A stretch of 64,000 bases of DNA from Bacillota bacterium (GCA_023433405.1 JAEZCT010000020.1:1-64000); one strand, 5' to 3'. Counted from the first letter of the stretch, positions 43,277 through 53,037 are shown. Notes: generated from the letters alone by a model not told the origin. Made by a program: numbers and translations.

Positions 43277-45418
43277 ATGGCGATGAAAATTGCCCTCGCC
43301 GGCAACCCGAATTGCGGCAAAACCACAATGTTTAACCAATTAACGGGTAGCTCACAGTATGTAGGCAACTGGCCCGGTGTTACGGTAGAGAAAAAAGAGG
43401 GAAAGCTAAAAGGACATAAGGACGTTACCGTCGTTGACCTGCCCGGTATTTACTCCCTCTCACCATATACCTTGGAGGAGGTAGTTGCCCGAGACTTTTT
43501 ACTTGGTGAAAAGCCGGATGTAATTATTAACCTCATCGACGCGACGAATCTTGAGCGCAACCTGTACCTGACCACGCAGCTTGTGGAGATTGGTCTGCCA
43601 ATTGTGATTGCGATGAATATGATTGACATAGTAAGGCGAAACGGCGAAAAGATTGATATAAAGTCGCTCTCATCAGATGTTGGCTGTCCTATTGTTGAAA
43701 CCTCCGCCTTAAAGGGAGATGGACTTGACGAGGTGGCGAAGCTTGCCATTGCCGTAGCGAGCCAAAAAAACGCGACCGGAGCAAATCATTCCTTCTCCAG
43801 CCGGGTGGAAGAGGCACTTGCCGCTATAACCGGACTGCTGCCGGAAGCGTGTGCGTCTAACCCCCGTTGGTATGCCGTTAAGCTTTTTGAGCGTGACGAG
43901 AAGGTGCTTGCCCAGCTCAAGCTGGACGGAAATACCGCCGAAAGAATTGAGGCCGTTACCGCCCAATGCGAGGCCGACCTTGACGATGACGCGGAAAGCA
44001 TCATCACCAACGAGCGCTATTTTTACATATCGGGCATTATTAAAACAAGCTATACCAAAAAGCCTCAGAAGCTTTCGACCTCAGACAGGATTGATCGGAT
44101 TGTAACCAACCGCTGGCTTGCGCTGCCAATCTTCGCCCTGATTATGTGGTTTGTGTATTTCGTGTCTGTTTCCTCACTGGGTACGATAGTTACCGACTGG
44201 ACCAACGACGTGCTGTTTGGGGAATGGATTATGGGCGGCGTTGCCACACTGCTAGAGGGTGTTGGCGCGGCAGACTGGCTGACCGGCCTGATTGTAGACG
44301 GCGTAATTGGCGGCGTGGGCGCGATACTGGGCTTTGTACCCCAGATGCTCATCCTGTTCTTCTTTCTGTCTATTTTGGAGGACTGCGGCTATATGGCGCG
44401 CGTCGCGTTTATTATGGACCGTATCTTCCGCCGTTTTGGGCTTTCGGGCAAATCCTTTATCCCCATGCTCATCAGCTCCGGCTGCGGCGTTCCCGGCATC
44501 ATGGCATCCCGTACCATTGAGAACGAAAAGGATCGGCGCATGACCATTATGCTCACCACCTTTGTACCCTGCGGCGCAAAACTGCCCATTATCGCGCTGA
44601 TTGGCGGCGCTTTTTTCCCGCAGCATTCCTGGATAGGACCTGCCGCTTACTTTGCGGGTGTGTTCATGATTATTGTTTCGGGCATTATTTTAAAGAAATC
44701 CGGGCTGTTTGCGGGTGACCCCGCGCCCTTTGTCATGGAGCTGCCCCAGTACCACATGCCCAGCATCAAGGGCGTTTTAATCCATGTGTGGGACCGCGGC
44801 AAGCACTTTATCATCAAGGCCGGTACCGTCATCTTCGTTGCCTGCGGTATCATCTGGTTTCTTTCAAACTTCGGTTGGAACTTTGCAATGGTTGAGGATA
44901 TGTCCGAAAGCATTCTCGCTTCCATCGGCGGTGTCATTGCTCCGCTGTTTGCGCCCATTGGCTTTGGTACCTGGCAGGGCGCGGTTGCGACACTCAACGC
45001 CTTTGTGGCAAAGGAACTGGTTGTCTCCACCTTTGGCATCCTCTACGGTCTTGGCGAGGTAGCGGAGGACGACCCGACCTTGCTGACCAATATAGCGGGC
45101 ATGTTTACCGCCGTCAGCGGGTTATCCTTTCTTGCGTTTAACCTCTTTAACCCGCCCTGCTTTGCGGCAATTGGTGCAATGCGGCGGGAGATGAACAGCA
45201 CAAAATGGCTGTGGATAGCCATCGGCTACCAGATTATGCTGGGCTATGCGATTGCGTTTATCATCTACCAGCTAGGCAGCGTGCTGGCGCTTGGCGCTTC
45301 CTTTGGTGTTGGCACCGCCATTGCAATCGCCCTGATCGGCGCGATTTTATGGCTGCTCTTCCGCTCCGCAAAGCCAAAGAGCGCAAAGCTCTCAACCGGC
45401 GTGAAGGCACATGTATAA
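43277..45418 (+). CDS. feoB: Ferrous iron transporter B
   Basis: 713 aa from the ATG at 43277 (43265 and 43283 are possible). G-protein domain: G1 GNPNCGKTT, G2/switch VTVEKKEGKL, G3 DLPGIYSL, G4 MNMIDI. The membrane part has the paired gate regions (MLISSGCGVPGIMASRTIEN and TFVPCGAKLPIIALIGGAFF) and the C-terminal FNPPCFAAIGAMRREM. It transports Fe2+ into the cytosol. The metal boxes upstream and the FeoA and Cys-rich partners agree with this. Confidence 0.97.
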   Translation: MAMKIALAGNPNCGKTTMFNQLTGSSQYVGNWPGVTVEKKEGKLKGHKDVTVVDLPGIYSLSPYTLEEVVARDFLLGEKPDVIINLIDATNLERNLYLTTQLVEIGLPIVIAMNMIDIVRRNGEKIDIKSLSSDVGCPIVETSALKGDGLDEVAKLAIAVASQKNATGANHSFSSRVEEALAAITGLLPEACASNPRWYAVKLFERDEKVLAQLKLDGNTAERIEAVTAQCEADLDDDAESIITNERYFYISGIIKTSYTKKPQKLSTSDRIDRIVTNRWLALPIFALIMWFVYFVSVSSLGTIVTDWTNDVLFGEWIMGGVATLLEGVGAADWLTGLIVDGVIGGVGAILGFVPQMLILFFFLSILEDCGYMARVAFIMDRIFRRFGLSGKSFIPMLISSGCGVPGIMASRTIENEKDRRMTIMLTTFVPCGAKLPIIALIGGAFFPQHSWIGPAAYFAGVFMIIVSGIILKKSGLFAGDPAPFVMELPQYHMPSIKGVLIHVWDRGKHFIIKAGTVIFVACGIIWFLSNFGWNFAMVEDMSESILASIGGVIAPLFAPIGFGTWQGAVATLNAFVAKELVVSTFGILYGLGEVAEDDPTLLTNIAGMFTAVSGLSFLAFNLFNPPCFAAIGAMRREMNSTKWLWIAIGYQIMLGYAIAFIIYQLGSVLALGASFGVGTAIAIALIGAILWLLFRSAKPKSAKLSTGVKAHV

Positions 45419-45477
45419 CCTGATTAACGATTGATTTTTTGATAATAAAACCGATAAGGAAAGGTGTGACGATTGTT

Positions 45478-45645
45478 ATGGCTACTTGGATTATTGGCAG
45501 CTTAGTAATTGGCTTAATGTTGGTTGTGGCGGTGTTTTCTATCCGCCGTACGGTAAAAAGGGCAAAGACAGGCGACTGTTCCTGCGGTTGCTCGGGCTGC
45601 CCCTCTGCCGGCAGTTGTCATTCCGGCGGCAGCCATCACGTTTAA
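45478..45645 (+). CDS. FeoB-associated Cys-rich membrane protein
   Basis: 55 aa from the ATG at 45478. A single membrane helix (TWIIGSLVIGLMLVVAVFSI) is followed by basic RRTVKRAK and a Cys/Ser/Gly-rich tail with four or five cysteines and terminal HH (CSCGCSGCPSAGSC). This is the small partner found after feoB in Firmicutes; its role in iron handling is not established. Last gene of the feo operon, terminator 80 bp downstream. Confidence 0.9.
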   Translation: MATWIIGSLVIGLMLVVAVFSIRRTVKRAKTGDCSCGCSGCPSAGSCHSGGSHHV

Positions 45646-45721
45646 CCGTTTCTACTAGTTTCATGTTTAAACGAAGCTTGAGTTATTCCTGCCACTGATT
45701 ATCGGCAGTCTCCTCATAAAA

Positions 45722-45765
45722 GCCGGTACGGCGCAATGCATTAGCATTGCGCCGTACCGGCTTTG
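45722..45765 (+). terminator. Terminator of the feo operon
   Basis: GCCGGTACGGCGCAATGC atta GCATTGCGCCGTACCGGC, 18-bp perfect stem, followed by TTTGC. Confidence 0.85.
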
Positions 45766-45772
45766 CAAGTAA

Positions 45773-45850
45773 TACTAATTTCTAGTGAAAAGCGTTGCTG
45801 ATAAATCCGAACAAAAACGCGTTGGCGTAACAACTTTCCCTTATTTGTAT
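45773..45850 (+). repeat. Palindromic element, heavily decayed copy
   Basis: TACTAATTTCTAGTGAAAAG after a TAA, then GATAAATCCGAACAAAAACG; the right half is unrecognisable. Confidence 0.45.
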
Positions 45851-45863
45851 TTTGCCATTGCCG

Positions 45864-46490
45864 CTAAGGCTTTTTCGTGTATACCCTTGAAAACTCAACG
45901 ATATGCCTTCTTAGCAGCTCCAGCGCCTCAGCCTCACAGTCGGGACGCTGATCGTACTTGCTAAGTAAAAGAAAAATGGGCGAATAAAAGTGGAGTGAAA
46001 GAATATCCGGCGCACAGGCAATAAACGCCCCCTGCTTTATCATACCGTCAAACAGCTTTGTCTGGAAGGTAAGCACATCGTTGATAAGAAAGCTTTGGTA
46101 TGCCTCACTTGCCCGTGTGCTGCGGTACTGCTCCATTGATAACATGCGCCTGTATTTGGCGGCGAAATCATCCCGCAGAAAGTACAGAAAAAGGCGGCTT
46201 GCAATCTCAACCAGCATGGGCTCCGAGATCCCCATAAAGCTGTTAGCCGCCATATCGGGGTCGTGAAGTGCAGCCGTGAAGGGCATGGATTTTGCCAGCT
46301 CATTGTAACGGCTCTCCATTTCCTCCATCAGGCTCAAAAGGATATCCTCCTTGCTCTTAAAATGGTTATAAAGGGAGGATGCCTTTACGCCCACCGCCGC
46401 CGCAATATCCCGCATAGAAACCCCGTCATAGCCCCGCACGGAAAATAAGGCAAGGGCGCGATGCAGAATGACTTGTCTGGTGCTTTCCAT
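45864..46490 (-). CDS. TetR-family regulator
   Basis: 208 aa from the ATG at 46490. The TetR N-terminal HTH reads VILHRALALFSVRGYDGVSM, RDIAAAVGVKASSLYNHFKS and KEDILLSLMEEM. The C-terminal ligand domain is helical and not assignable. Next to it on the same strand is a flavodoxin-like oxidoreductase gene whose promoter carries two palindromes, CTAACNNNNGTTAG, good candidates for its operator. It probably represses the neighbour. Confidence 0.9.
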   Translation of the reverse strand: MESTRQVILHRALALFSVRGYDGVSMRDIAAAVGVKASSLYNHFKSKEDILLSLMEEMESRYNELAKSMPFTAALHDPDMAANSFMGISEPMLVEIASRLFLYFLRDDFAAKYRRMLSMEQYRSTRASEAYQSFLINDVLTFQTKLFDGMIKQGAFIACAPDILSLHFYSPIFLLLSKYDQRPDCEAEALELLRRHIVEFSRVYTKKP

Positions 46491-46589
46491 ACTCCTACCA
46501 CATCCTTTGCAGGTTTTTATAGATGAGTATCCGCTGCTGTCCACCCAGAATGCCTGGTTCTAGGGGGAGGGGATTTCGCTTAAAGGCGC

Positions 46590-47297
46590 TCAGCCGTTCT
46601 TCCAGGGGCGCGCCGCTTTGAGCCAGCCCTGCTGCTGCCAATAATTCCTATCCGTTTCATTCCAGGAGTTTGAGCTTTGCATCTTGCGCATCATTCCAAA
46701 TAAAAATCTGCCGAGGAAATTACGGTTTGCTTTGCCTGCCCGCTTAAGTACTTTACTCGATACCACCCGGGTCTTCCTCTCAATTTTTGCCCGGATTTGA
46801 GCCGAGACATCCTCCCAGCGTGACGCATTGGCGGCAAAGTGGACTCGATACACAACCGGAACGCCCCACCAAAACAGCTGCCTGGCAATCGATTTTGTCA
46901 CGCCCGCCTGCCCCGCACCCGCGGCGGTTGAAACCGCAATCCCGATTTTATGGTACATCTCCCGCTTGGGCCGGTGGGTCAGCCAGAGGTAGCCGAAATG
47001 GTCAAACAGGGTTTTGAGCTGGCCGCTCATCTCCATACAATATAAGGGGGAATCAATAATGATGACCTGAGAGCGCAGGATTGCCTGCTCTATCCCCGCC
47101 AATATTTCCCTTTGCGGGCAAAGCTCCTCACTGTGCAGAATGCACTGGCAGCAGCCCAAGCAATGCGCGGGACCGTCCTTGGGCATAAAATATTCATGGA
47201 CCACCGTGTCCTCGCCCGCCAGCTTTTCTTCTATCGCCTTTGTAATGTGATAAGTACTGCCCTTGTGCCCTTGACCATGGATTACGGTAATCTCCAT
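46590..47297 (-). CDS. NAD(P)H-dependent FMN reductase / flavodoxin-fold oxidoreductase
   Basis: 235 aa. Flavodoxin-like fold: ITVIHGQGHKGSTYHITKAI as the FMN phosphate loop, GPAHCLGCCQCILHSEELCP as a Cys-rich loop, IIIDSPLYCMEMSGQLKTLF, DHFGYLW and STAAGAGQAG. The C-terminal 60 residues (IERKTRVVSSKVLKRAGKAN) are basic. Such proteins reduce quinones, nitro compounds or flavins. It precedes the TetR gene in transcription (100 bp gap) and has its promoter covered by tandem operators, so it is probably induced by a stressor that TetR senses. Confidence 0.87.
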   Translation of the reverse strand: MEITVIHGQGHKGSTYHITKAIEEKLAGEDTVVHEYFMPKDGPAHCLGCCQCILHSEELCPQREILAGIEQAILRSQVIIIDSPLYCMEMSGQLKTLFDHFGYLWLTHRPKREMYHKIGIAVSTAAGAGQAGVTKSIARQLFWWGVPVVYRVHFAANASRWEDVSAQIRAKIERKTRVVSSKVLKRAGKANRNFLGRFLFGMMRKMQSSNSWNETDRNYWQQQGWLKAARPWKNG

Positions 47298-47397
47298 CTT
47301 CGTCCTGTTCCTTTCATAATGAGCGCCCCTTACTCAATTGGCCAGCACTTTTCCAATTGGATAAGCAGTAAAAGTATTGCGGCAAGGGGCACAGAGC

Positions 47398-47444
47398 CTA
47401 ACGTTCGTTAGTATTACTATAACTAACTATCGTTAGTTTGTCAA
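47398..47444 (-). promoter_or_regulatory. TetR-type tandem operators over the flavoprotein promoter
   Basis: CTAACGTTCGTTAG (47398-47411) and CTAACTATCGTTAG (47423-47436) are perfect-arm palindromes 25 bp apart. Read on the minus strand, TTGACA (47444-47439), 17 bp and TATAGT (47421-47416) form a promoter that the second operator overlaps entirely. Confidence 0.75.
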
Positions 47445-47517
47445 GATGTCCGGCAGATTAATTTTTTAACAGGGGGTGCCGCGCGTTATGTGCGTCACTC
47501 CCTGTTACCGCAGCCAC

Positions 47518-48381
47518 CTATCTGCCTTTGTTGTATAATGCGCGAAACTCCGTGGGCGTACAGTTTTTGAGTAGCTTGAACATGCGGATAAACGCCGAAA
47601 GGTTGCTAAACCCAGAATGCACCGCCACCTCTGTAACGGTAAGCTCCGGCGCGATTAGCAGCTGCTCGGCGTGCATAATCCGCCTGCGGTTGAGATATTT
47701 GTAAAACGACACGCCCGCAAACTGCTTAAACAGGCGAGTAAAATAAAACTTGCTAAACCCTGCGTAATTGGCTATTTCATCCAGTGTAAGGTTTTCATCA
47801 AAATGCTGGTTAATGTATTCACAAACGTTGAGCAGCTTTTCAATATAATCCTGGCGGCTGACGTTTTTGGTGCCGCTGTCCTTTGCCTGCTCGGTAAACT
47901 GTCGACCAATTAACACAATCATGCGGATAATATGGGAATAGATTATTGCCTCTTTAAACGAGGCGGTGCTAAAGTACTCGTCAAATACCGCATTCATGAT
48001 AGTAACAAGCTCGTCGTGCAGCTCGGGTGCGTTCTCGGTGGTAATGTGTACGGCGGGGGACAGAAAAGCCATGATAAGGTCAAATTCCTTGAGCTGGCTT
48101 AATACCGAAAAATCCACCTGTAAAATCAGCCGCCGTCCGTTCTTTGGGGCGTTAAGCCGGTGCAGTGTACCCGGCGCAACCAAAAGAACGTCACCCACCG
48201 CAAGACTATAGGAGTTCTCGCCGCAGGACACACGGTAGCTCTCCTCCAGCGGCATGATAATCTCAAGCGGGGAGTGCCAGTGGTTGGGGTAATCCTCATA
48301 TTCTTCGTTATTATATAACATAATGGAGGAGCCGTTCTCAAAATCAACAGTCTCCTTTATTCCGTGTAAGGTTTTAATCAT
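47518..48381 (-). CDS. AraC-family regulator of the sugar ABC/GH3 cluster
   Basis: 287 aa from the ATG at 48381 (GGAAAGG nine bases upstream). Cupin domain: YPNHWHSPLEIIMPLEESYR, VGDVLLVAPGTLHRLN. C-terminal HTHs: LTLDEIANYAGFSKFYFTRL and ELTVTEVAVHSGFSNLSAFI. It is divergent from the sugar-binding protein gene, from which 795 bp of noncoding DNA separate it. Likely an activator of the importer and the GH3 enzyme. Confidence 0.88.
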   Translation of the reverse strand: MIKTLHGIKETVDFENGSSIMLYNNEEYEDYPNHWHSPLEIIMPLEESYRVSCGENSYSLAVGDVLLVAPGTLHRLNAPKNGRRLILQVDFSVLSQLKEFDLIMAFLSPAVHITTENAPELHDELVTIMNAVFDEYFSTASFKEAIIYSHIIRMIVLIGRQFTEQAKDSGTKNVSRQDYIEKLLNVCEYINQHFDENLTLDEIANYAGFSKFYFTRLFKQFAGVSFYKYLNRRRIMHAEQLLIAPELTVTEVAVHSGFSNLSAFIRMFKLLKNCTPTEFRALYNKGR

Positions 48382-49176
48382 TTTAGCTTCATCCTTTCCT
48401 AACAGCTTTTTTGATTGGTACGCGATAGTATAATCGCCAACCGGCAAAAGCAAGATTTGATGCCTTTCTATTCTAACTGGGTGTATAATGGGATAATGAA
48501 AAGTTTCGGCTCAGTTTGTTGGCTTCGCCGGACAGGTTTGCCCGGGAGATGAATTTTGTGCCGCTCCCACTGTATTCCATAATTAACAGTCGCGAAAAAC
48601 TGCGCTAAATTAAAAATTATTGCTATTTACAATGTCCATGATAACATAAGCGCATCTACAAATAAAGGAATACACAGAAATTATAACTATAATTATGTTC
48701 CGATTTCAATATTAAATATTGAATAATCACATAATAATTTTGTGTAAATAATGCTGTTTATGATAAGCAATGCACAAACACAGCAACATTTCATAATGAT
48801 AGGGCAATTATTGATAAGAAAGAAATTGTGCAGACTGCTATAATAATGGCGTGATACAGCGCAAGTTTTATATACTATGAAAATTCCAAACAAATTGGAC
48901 ATCCTGCGGATAGCCGCACGGATGGCTGCTACACCCAGCATCCCCCGGCAAGGTTACTGTAACCCGTCAGTGAGCTTGCCGTAAGGATAAAAGACTGTGA
49001 TTGTAGCGGAGTGCGTTGGTAACCTCGTGGCAGTTTGCGAACGAAAACGTTTAAGTACATAGTTTTTTCTTCGTTTACTGCAACAGGCACAAGCCATAGT
49101 TACCGCCGCTTTCATATTCTTTACAGTTTGCATGAAGCAAGTAACCCCGTAAGAATAACTTAGGAGGAATGTTAAG
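48382..49176. other. Long A/T-rich intergenic region before the sugar ABC operon
   Basis: 795 bp with no gene supported. It includes the dyad TTCAATATTAAATATTGAA (48705-48723) and CGAAAACGTTT (49043 region), which could be part of a LacI/CcpA-type site. Promoter positions are unclear. Confidence 0.5.
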
Positions 49177-50550
49177 ATGAAACGTATCGTTGCATTAACC
49201 CTAGCGTGCCTGCTCGTAGTGGCAATGGTCTTAACCAGCTGTTCCAATGCCGGCTCTCCCGGCAACGGTCCTGTAGCGGAGGTCTCCGACGACCCCAGCG
49301 TTAAGGTCATTAACCTTTGGAGCTTTACGGATGAAGTTCCCAAAATGATTGAAAAGTACAAGGAATTTAACCCGGGCTTTAATTTTGAGATTAAAACCAC
49401 CATCATCTCCACCACCGACGGCGCATATCAGCCGGCGCTGGATCAGGCACTCGCCGCAGGCGGCGCTGATGCGCCCGACATCTACTGCGCAGAGGCGGCC
49501 TTTGTTCTCAAGTATACCCAGGGTGACGCCGCCCAGTATGCGGCTCCCTATACCTCGCTTGGCATTGATGTTGACAAGCTTGTAAAAGAGGCTGATATAG
49601 CACAGTATACCGTTGATATCGGCACAAACCATGACGGCAAGCTGGTCGGACTTGGCTACCAGGCCACCGGCGGCGCGTACATCTACCGTCGCTCCATCGC
49701 AAAGGATGTTTGGGGTACCGATGACCCCGCGACCATCAAGACCAAGATTGGCCCCGGCTTTGAGAAGTTCTTTGCCGCGGCTGAAGAATTAAAGGCTAAG
49801 GGCTACGGTATCGTATCCGGCGACGGCGACCTGTGGCACCCGGTTGAGAACAGCTCCGACAAGGGCTGGATTGTAGACGACAAGCTATTTATTGATCCCA
49901 AGCGCGAAGCGTTCCTTGATTATTCCAAGACGCTTATGGATAAGGGCTTCCACAACGACACCAGAGACTGGCAGGACGCTTGGTTTGCTGACTTTAAGGA
50001 TGCCGGCGCCAAGAAGATTTTCGGCTACTTTGGTCCTGCGTGGCTCATCAACTATGTAATGGCGAAAAATGCCGGCGGCGAGGAGGTCGGCAAGGGAACC
50101 TTCGGCGACTGGGCTGTTTGCGAGTCTCCCGTAGGCTTCTTCTGGGGCGGCACTTGGGTTATTGGCAACAAGGACAGCAAGGTGAAAGCGGCTGTTGGCG
50201 ATATCATCAAGTGGATTACCCTTGACAGCTCCGAAACCGGTCTGCAGTACTACTGGGCTAACGGCACACTCGAAGGCCCCGGCGGCACCAAGGACACCGT
50301 TGCTTCGGGTACTGTTATGAAGAAGTCTGACGGTACGGTTGAATTCCTGGGCGGCCAGAATATGTTCGATGTATTCGTACCCGCTGGGCAGAACGCTTCC
50401 GGTAAAAATCAGACTCAGTACGACGAAACCATCAATAACCTCTGGCGTGATCAGGTGCGTGCCTACACCTCGGGCAGCAAAACCCGTGACAAGGCAATTG
50501 CCGACTTTAAGCAGCAGGTTGCCGATAACCTCGGTATTGATGTAGGCTAA
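49177..50550 (+). CDS. Sugar ABC transporter substrate-binding lipoprotein
   Basis: 457 aa. Lipobox VLTSC (Cys about 22). Family-1 extracellular solute-binding features: VINLWSFTDEVPKMIEKYKE, GADAPDIYCAEAAFVLKYTQ, DKLVGLGYQATGGAYIYRR, and the closing GYFGPAWLINYVM and FFWGGTWVIGNKDSK. It should bind an oligosaccharide outside the cell and deliver it to the two permeases downstream. A strong hairpin behind the gene may lower permease expression. The ATPase is not encoded here; a shared MsmK-like ATPase elsewhere is assumed. Confidence 0.92.
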   Translation: MKRIVALTLACLLVVAMVLTSCSNAGSPGNGPVAEVSDDPSVKVINLWSFTDEVPKMIEKYKEFNPGFNFEIKTTIISTTDGAYQPALDQALAAGGADAPDIYCAEAAFVLKYTQGDAAQYAAPYTSLGIDVDKLVKEADIAQYTVDIGTNHDGKLVGLGYQATGGAYIYRRSIAKDVWGTDDPATIKTKIGPGFEKFFAAAEELKAKGYGIVSGDGDLWHPVENSSDKGWIVDDKLFIDPKREAFLDYSKTLMDKGFHNDTRDWQDAWFADFKDAGAKKIFGYFGPAWLINYVMAKNAGGEEVGKGTFGDWAVCESPVGFFWGGTWVIGNKDSKVKAAVGDIIKWITLDSSETGLQYYWANGTLEGPGGTKDTVASGTVMKKSDGTVEFLGGQNMFDVFVPAGQNASGKNQTQYDETINNLWRDQVRAYTSGSKTRDKAIADFKQQVADNLGIDVG

Positions 50551-50561
50551 GTTTTCTAAAC

Positions 50562-50605
50562 AATAAGGGGCGGACGCCTTTCCGTCCGCCCCTTATTTGT
50601 ATTTT
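50562..50605 (+). terminator. Hairpin between binding protein and permease genes
   Basis: AATAAGGGGCGGACG cctttc CGTCCGCCCCTTATT then TGTATTTT. In sugar importer operons such partial terminators raise binding protein level over permeases. Confidence 0.85.
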
Positions 50606-50682
50606 AGGTGTGTTTGCTTTACAAGTTAACACCCTTTCTTTTATAATAGGCATTGATGCACTTAACCGGAGGTGAATGTTTT

Positions 50683-51663
50683 ATGCGCCACAAGAGCGTT
50701 AGCTATGCAAAATACGGCTATATTTTTTCGTTGCCTTTTGTACTAACCTTTCTTGTATTCTCACTGTACCCCATTGTCTACACCGCAATTATCGGGTTTA
50801 CTGATTTGCGCGGTCTTGGCAGAACGAGCTTTCGTTTTTTAAGTAACCCGTTTGATAATTTTATTGCTGTTCTTAATGCACCTTCCTTTCAGGTTTCACT
50901 TTTTAATACGGCGCTGATGTGGATTATTAACTTTATCCCGCAGATTCTGCTGGCCCTTTTACTGACGGCGTGGTTTACAAACAGCCGCCTTAAAGTCAAG
51001 GCACAGGGTGCGTTTAAGGTTTTAATCTATATGCCGAATATTATCACGGCGGCGACGATTGCAATTCTCTTTAACTCCATGTTTGCTTACCCCAAGGGTC
51101 CGGTCAATGACCTGTTACTAAGCTTAGGGGCGATTAGCAGCCCGATGGATTTCATGGTCAACCGCTGGGCCGCTAGATATATTGTTTCCTTTATTCAGTT
51201 TTGGATGTGGTACGGAAATACCATGATCGTACTGATTGCCGGTGTTTTGGGTATTAACCCCACACTGTTTGAGGCGGCGGAGATGGATGGTGCTACCGGC
51301 ACACAGATTTTCTTTAAGGTTACGCTCCCAAGCCTTAGGACAATTTTACTGTATACGCTGGTTACGAGTATGATTGGCGGCTTGCAGATGTTTGATATTC
51401 CAAAGCTGTTTATAACGGGCGGTCTGGGCGGACCGGATAACGCAACGCTCACCACCAGCGTGTTTATCTTCAATCAAGCATTTAGCGGAAGCTATTTGTA
51501 TAACAGGGCGTCGGCTGCAAGTATGATTATGTTTGTCATTATAATGATGCTATCCGGCATACTGTTCTTTGTAATGCGCGATAAAGACGCTGAAAAACTA
51601 GAAAAAGAGAATAAAGCGCTTAGAAAAGCCGAAAAAGCGGCATCAAGGGAGGCGGAGCTATGA
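50683..51663 (+). CDS. Sugar ABC permease, MalF/LacF-like
   Basis: 326 aa from the ATG at 50683 (GGAGG eight bases upstream). Six predicted helices. EAA motif: VLGINPTLFEAAEMDGATGT. N-terminal FVLTFLVFSLYPIVYTAIIG is typical for the MalF side. A basic/acidic C-terminal tail (AEKLEKENKALRKAEKAAS) is coiled-coil-like. It overlaps the next permease by 4 bp. Confidence 0.92.
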   Translation: MRHKSVSYAKYGYIFSLPFVLTFLVFSLYPIVYTAIIGFTDLRGLGRTSFRFLSNPFDNFIAVLNAPSFQVSLFNTALMWIINFIPQILLALLLTAWFTNSRLKVKAQGAFKVLIYMPNIITAATIAILFNSMFAYPKGPVNDLLLSLGAISSPMDFMVNRWAARYIVSFIQFWMWYGNTMIVLIAGVLGINPTLFEAAEMDGATGTQIFFKVTLPSLRTILLYTLVTSMIGGLQMFDIPKLFITGGLGGPDNATLTTSVFIFNQAFSGSYLYNRASAASMIMFVIIMMLSGILFFVMRDKDAEKLEKENKALRKAEKAASREAEL

Positions 51664-52508
51664 GAAGTAACGACGCGATATCCCCGACCGTTTCTAAGGT
51701 TATTATCTATATTGTCTGCATTTTTCTGTCCTTGCTTAGTATATTCCCTTTCTGGATCATGTTCATGAACGCGACGCGGGGAACCTTTGAGATTCAGCAA
51801 AGCGCAATATCCTTGCTGCCCTCAAAGTATTTTCTTAGCAACCTGAGCATCCTGCTGGGGAAAAGCTTTAACCCGTTTATCGGCTTCCTTAACTCCATGA
51901 TTATATCCACCGGCTCTACAGTTTGTGCGGTATACTTTTCTTCCTTAACCGCTTATGGTTTGGTGGCTTACAACTGGCGGCTGCGTCAGCCGTTCTTTAC
52001 GTTTATCATGTGTATATTAATGATACCCGCGCAGATGTCCAGTATCGGCTTCTTGCAGTTTATGTACAGCCTGCATTGGACGAACAACTTTTTGCCGTTA
52101 ATTCTGCCTTCTATTGCCGCACCGGCAATGGTGTTCTTTATGCGGCAATACCTAATGGCTACGCTGTCACTTGACATCATCAATTCGTCGCGCATCGACG
52201 GCTCCGGGGAGTTTAATACCTTTAATCGTATTATTCTGCCTATTATGAAGCCAGCCATCGCCACTCAGGCAATTTTTGCGTTTGTGGGAAGCTGGAACAA
52301 CCTGTTTATGCCCCTTATTTTGCTGACCAATCAGGATAAATATACCATGCCAATTATGGTAAGCCTGTTACGCGGCGACGCCTATAAAACGGAGTACGGC
52401 TCAATTTATTTGGGGCTATCCTTCACGGTACTGCCGCTGTTTATCATTTACTTCCTGCTTTCTAAGTATATTATTGCTGGCGTAGCGCTAGGCGGCGTCA
52501 AGGAGTAA
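51660..52508 (+). CDS. Sugar ABC permease, MalG/LacG-like
   Basis: 282 aa. Six helices; EAA motif DIINSSRIDGSGEFNTFNRI and ILPIMKPAIATQAIFAFVGS. The start codon overlaps the preceding stop (ATGA), so the two permeases are made together and form the membrane channel. Downstream 530 bp include two repeat elements, then the GH3 gene. Confidence 0.92.
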   Translation: MRSNDAISPTVSKVIIYIVCIFLSLLSIFPFWIMFMNATRGTFEIQQSAISLLPSKYFLSNLSILLGKSFNPFIGFLNSMIISTGSTVCAVYFSSLTAYGLVAYNWRLRQPFFTFIMCILMIPAQMSSIGFLQFMYSLHWTNNFLPLILPSIAAPAMVFFMRQYLMATLSLDIINSSRIDGSGEFNTFNRIILPIMKPAIATQAIFAFVGSWNNLFMPLILLTNQDKYTMPIMVSLLRGDAYKTEYGSIYLGLSFTVLPLFIIYFLLSKYIIAGVALGGVKE

Positions 52509-52552
52509 CGAAAGGCCCCCCTCGCTGTGCCTGCTCCTCGGTTAAATTATTA

Positions 52553-52665
52553 TACTAATATCCGATTTAAAGGTGTATAATGTATAAAAACAAGTGAAAA
52601 GCTTTGGTCTATGAGTTTTCACGCGGGTTTTTATCTGCATTCTGCACTTTTCGATGAGATTAGTA
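52553..52665 (-). repeat. Palindromic element, inverse orientation, slightly degenerate
   Basis: TACTAATATCCGATTTAAAG to GATGAGATTAGTA; 113 bp due to small insertions. Left flank TTA, right flank TCA. Confidence 0.8.
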
Positions 52666-52688
52666 TCAGTGAGACATAAGGCGGCCTC

Positions 52689-52723
52689 GGAACCAGGACG
52701 TCCTGTTCAGACGTTCTGGTTTC
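52689..52723 (+). terminator. Terminator-like hairpin after the ABC permeases
   Basis: GGAACCAGGACGTC ctgttca GACGTTCTGGTTTC, 14-bp stem with G-T wobbles. U-rich tail is weak. Confidence 0.5.
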
Positions 52724-52776
52724 AGCTTTGCCTTTTCTTGTGTTTGTATGTAATTTTGTGTATTCCCCCTGCATAA

Positions 52777-52878
52777 TACTATTTTCCAATGAAAGTATTG
52801 ATAAAAAATTTGCGTCAAAACCCATATATCAAAGCTTCTGACTTGATTTTTTATATGCTTTTCAATCGGATAATACTA
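52777..52878 (+). repeat. Palindromic element, type B, degenerate
   Basis: TACTATTTTCCAATGAAAGT left, TGCGTCAAAACCCATATATC core, TTTTCAATCGGATAATACTA right. Left flank TAA, right TAG. Confidence 0.75.
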
Positions 52879-53037
52879 TAGGAGAAAACTATGGACAATC
52901 AGTAAGCTGCCGTTGTACCGCATGTCTTGGTTTTATATTTTGCATTAAACGCAATACAAAACGTATGCCGCGTTGGTGCAAGGCCCGATGCCGGGGTTAT
53001 AATAATAATTTTTAGGAATAAAAGTGAGTGAAACAAA

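Larger units (their letters stand above)
52509..53037. other. Intergenic region with two palindromic elements
   Basis: 529 bp: element 52553-52665, hairpin 52689-52723, element 52777-52878, and a 160-bp leader before the GH3 gene. No gene seen. Confidence 0.6.
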
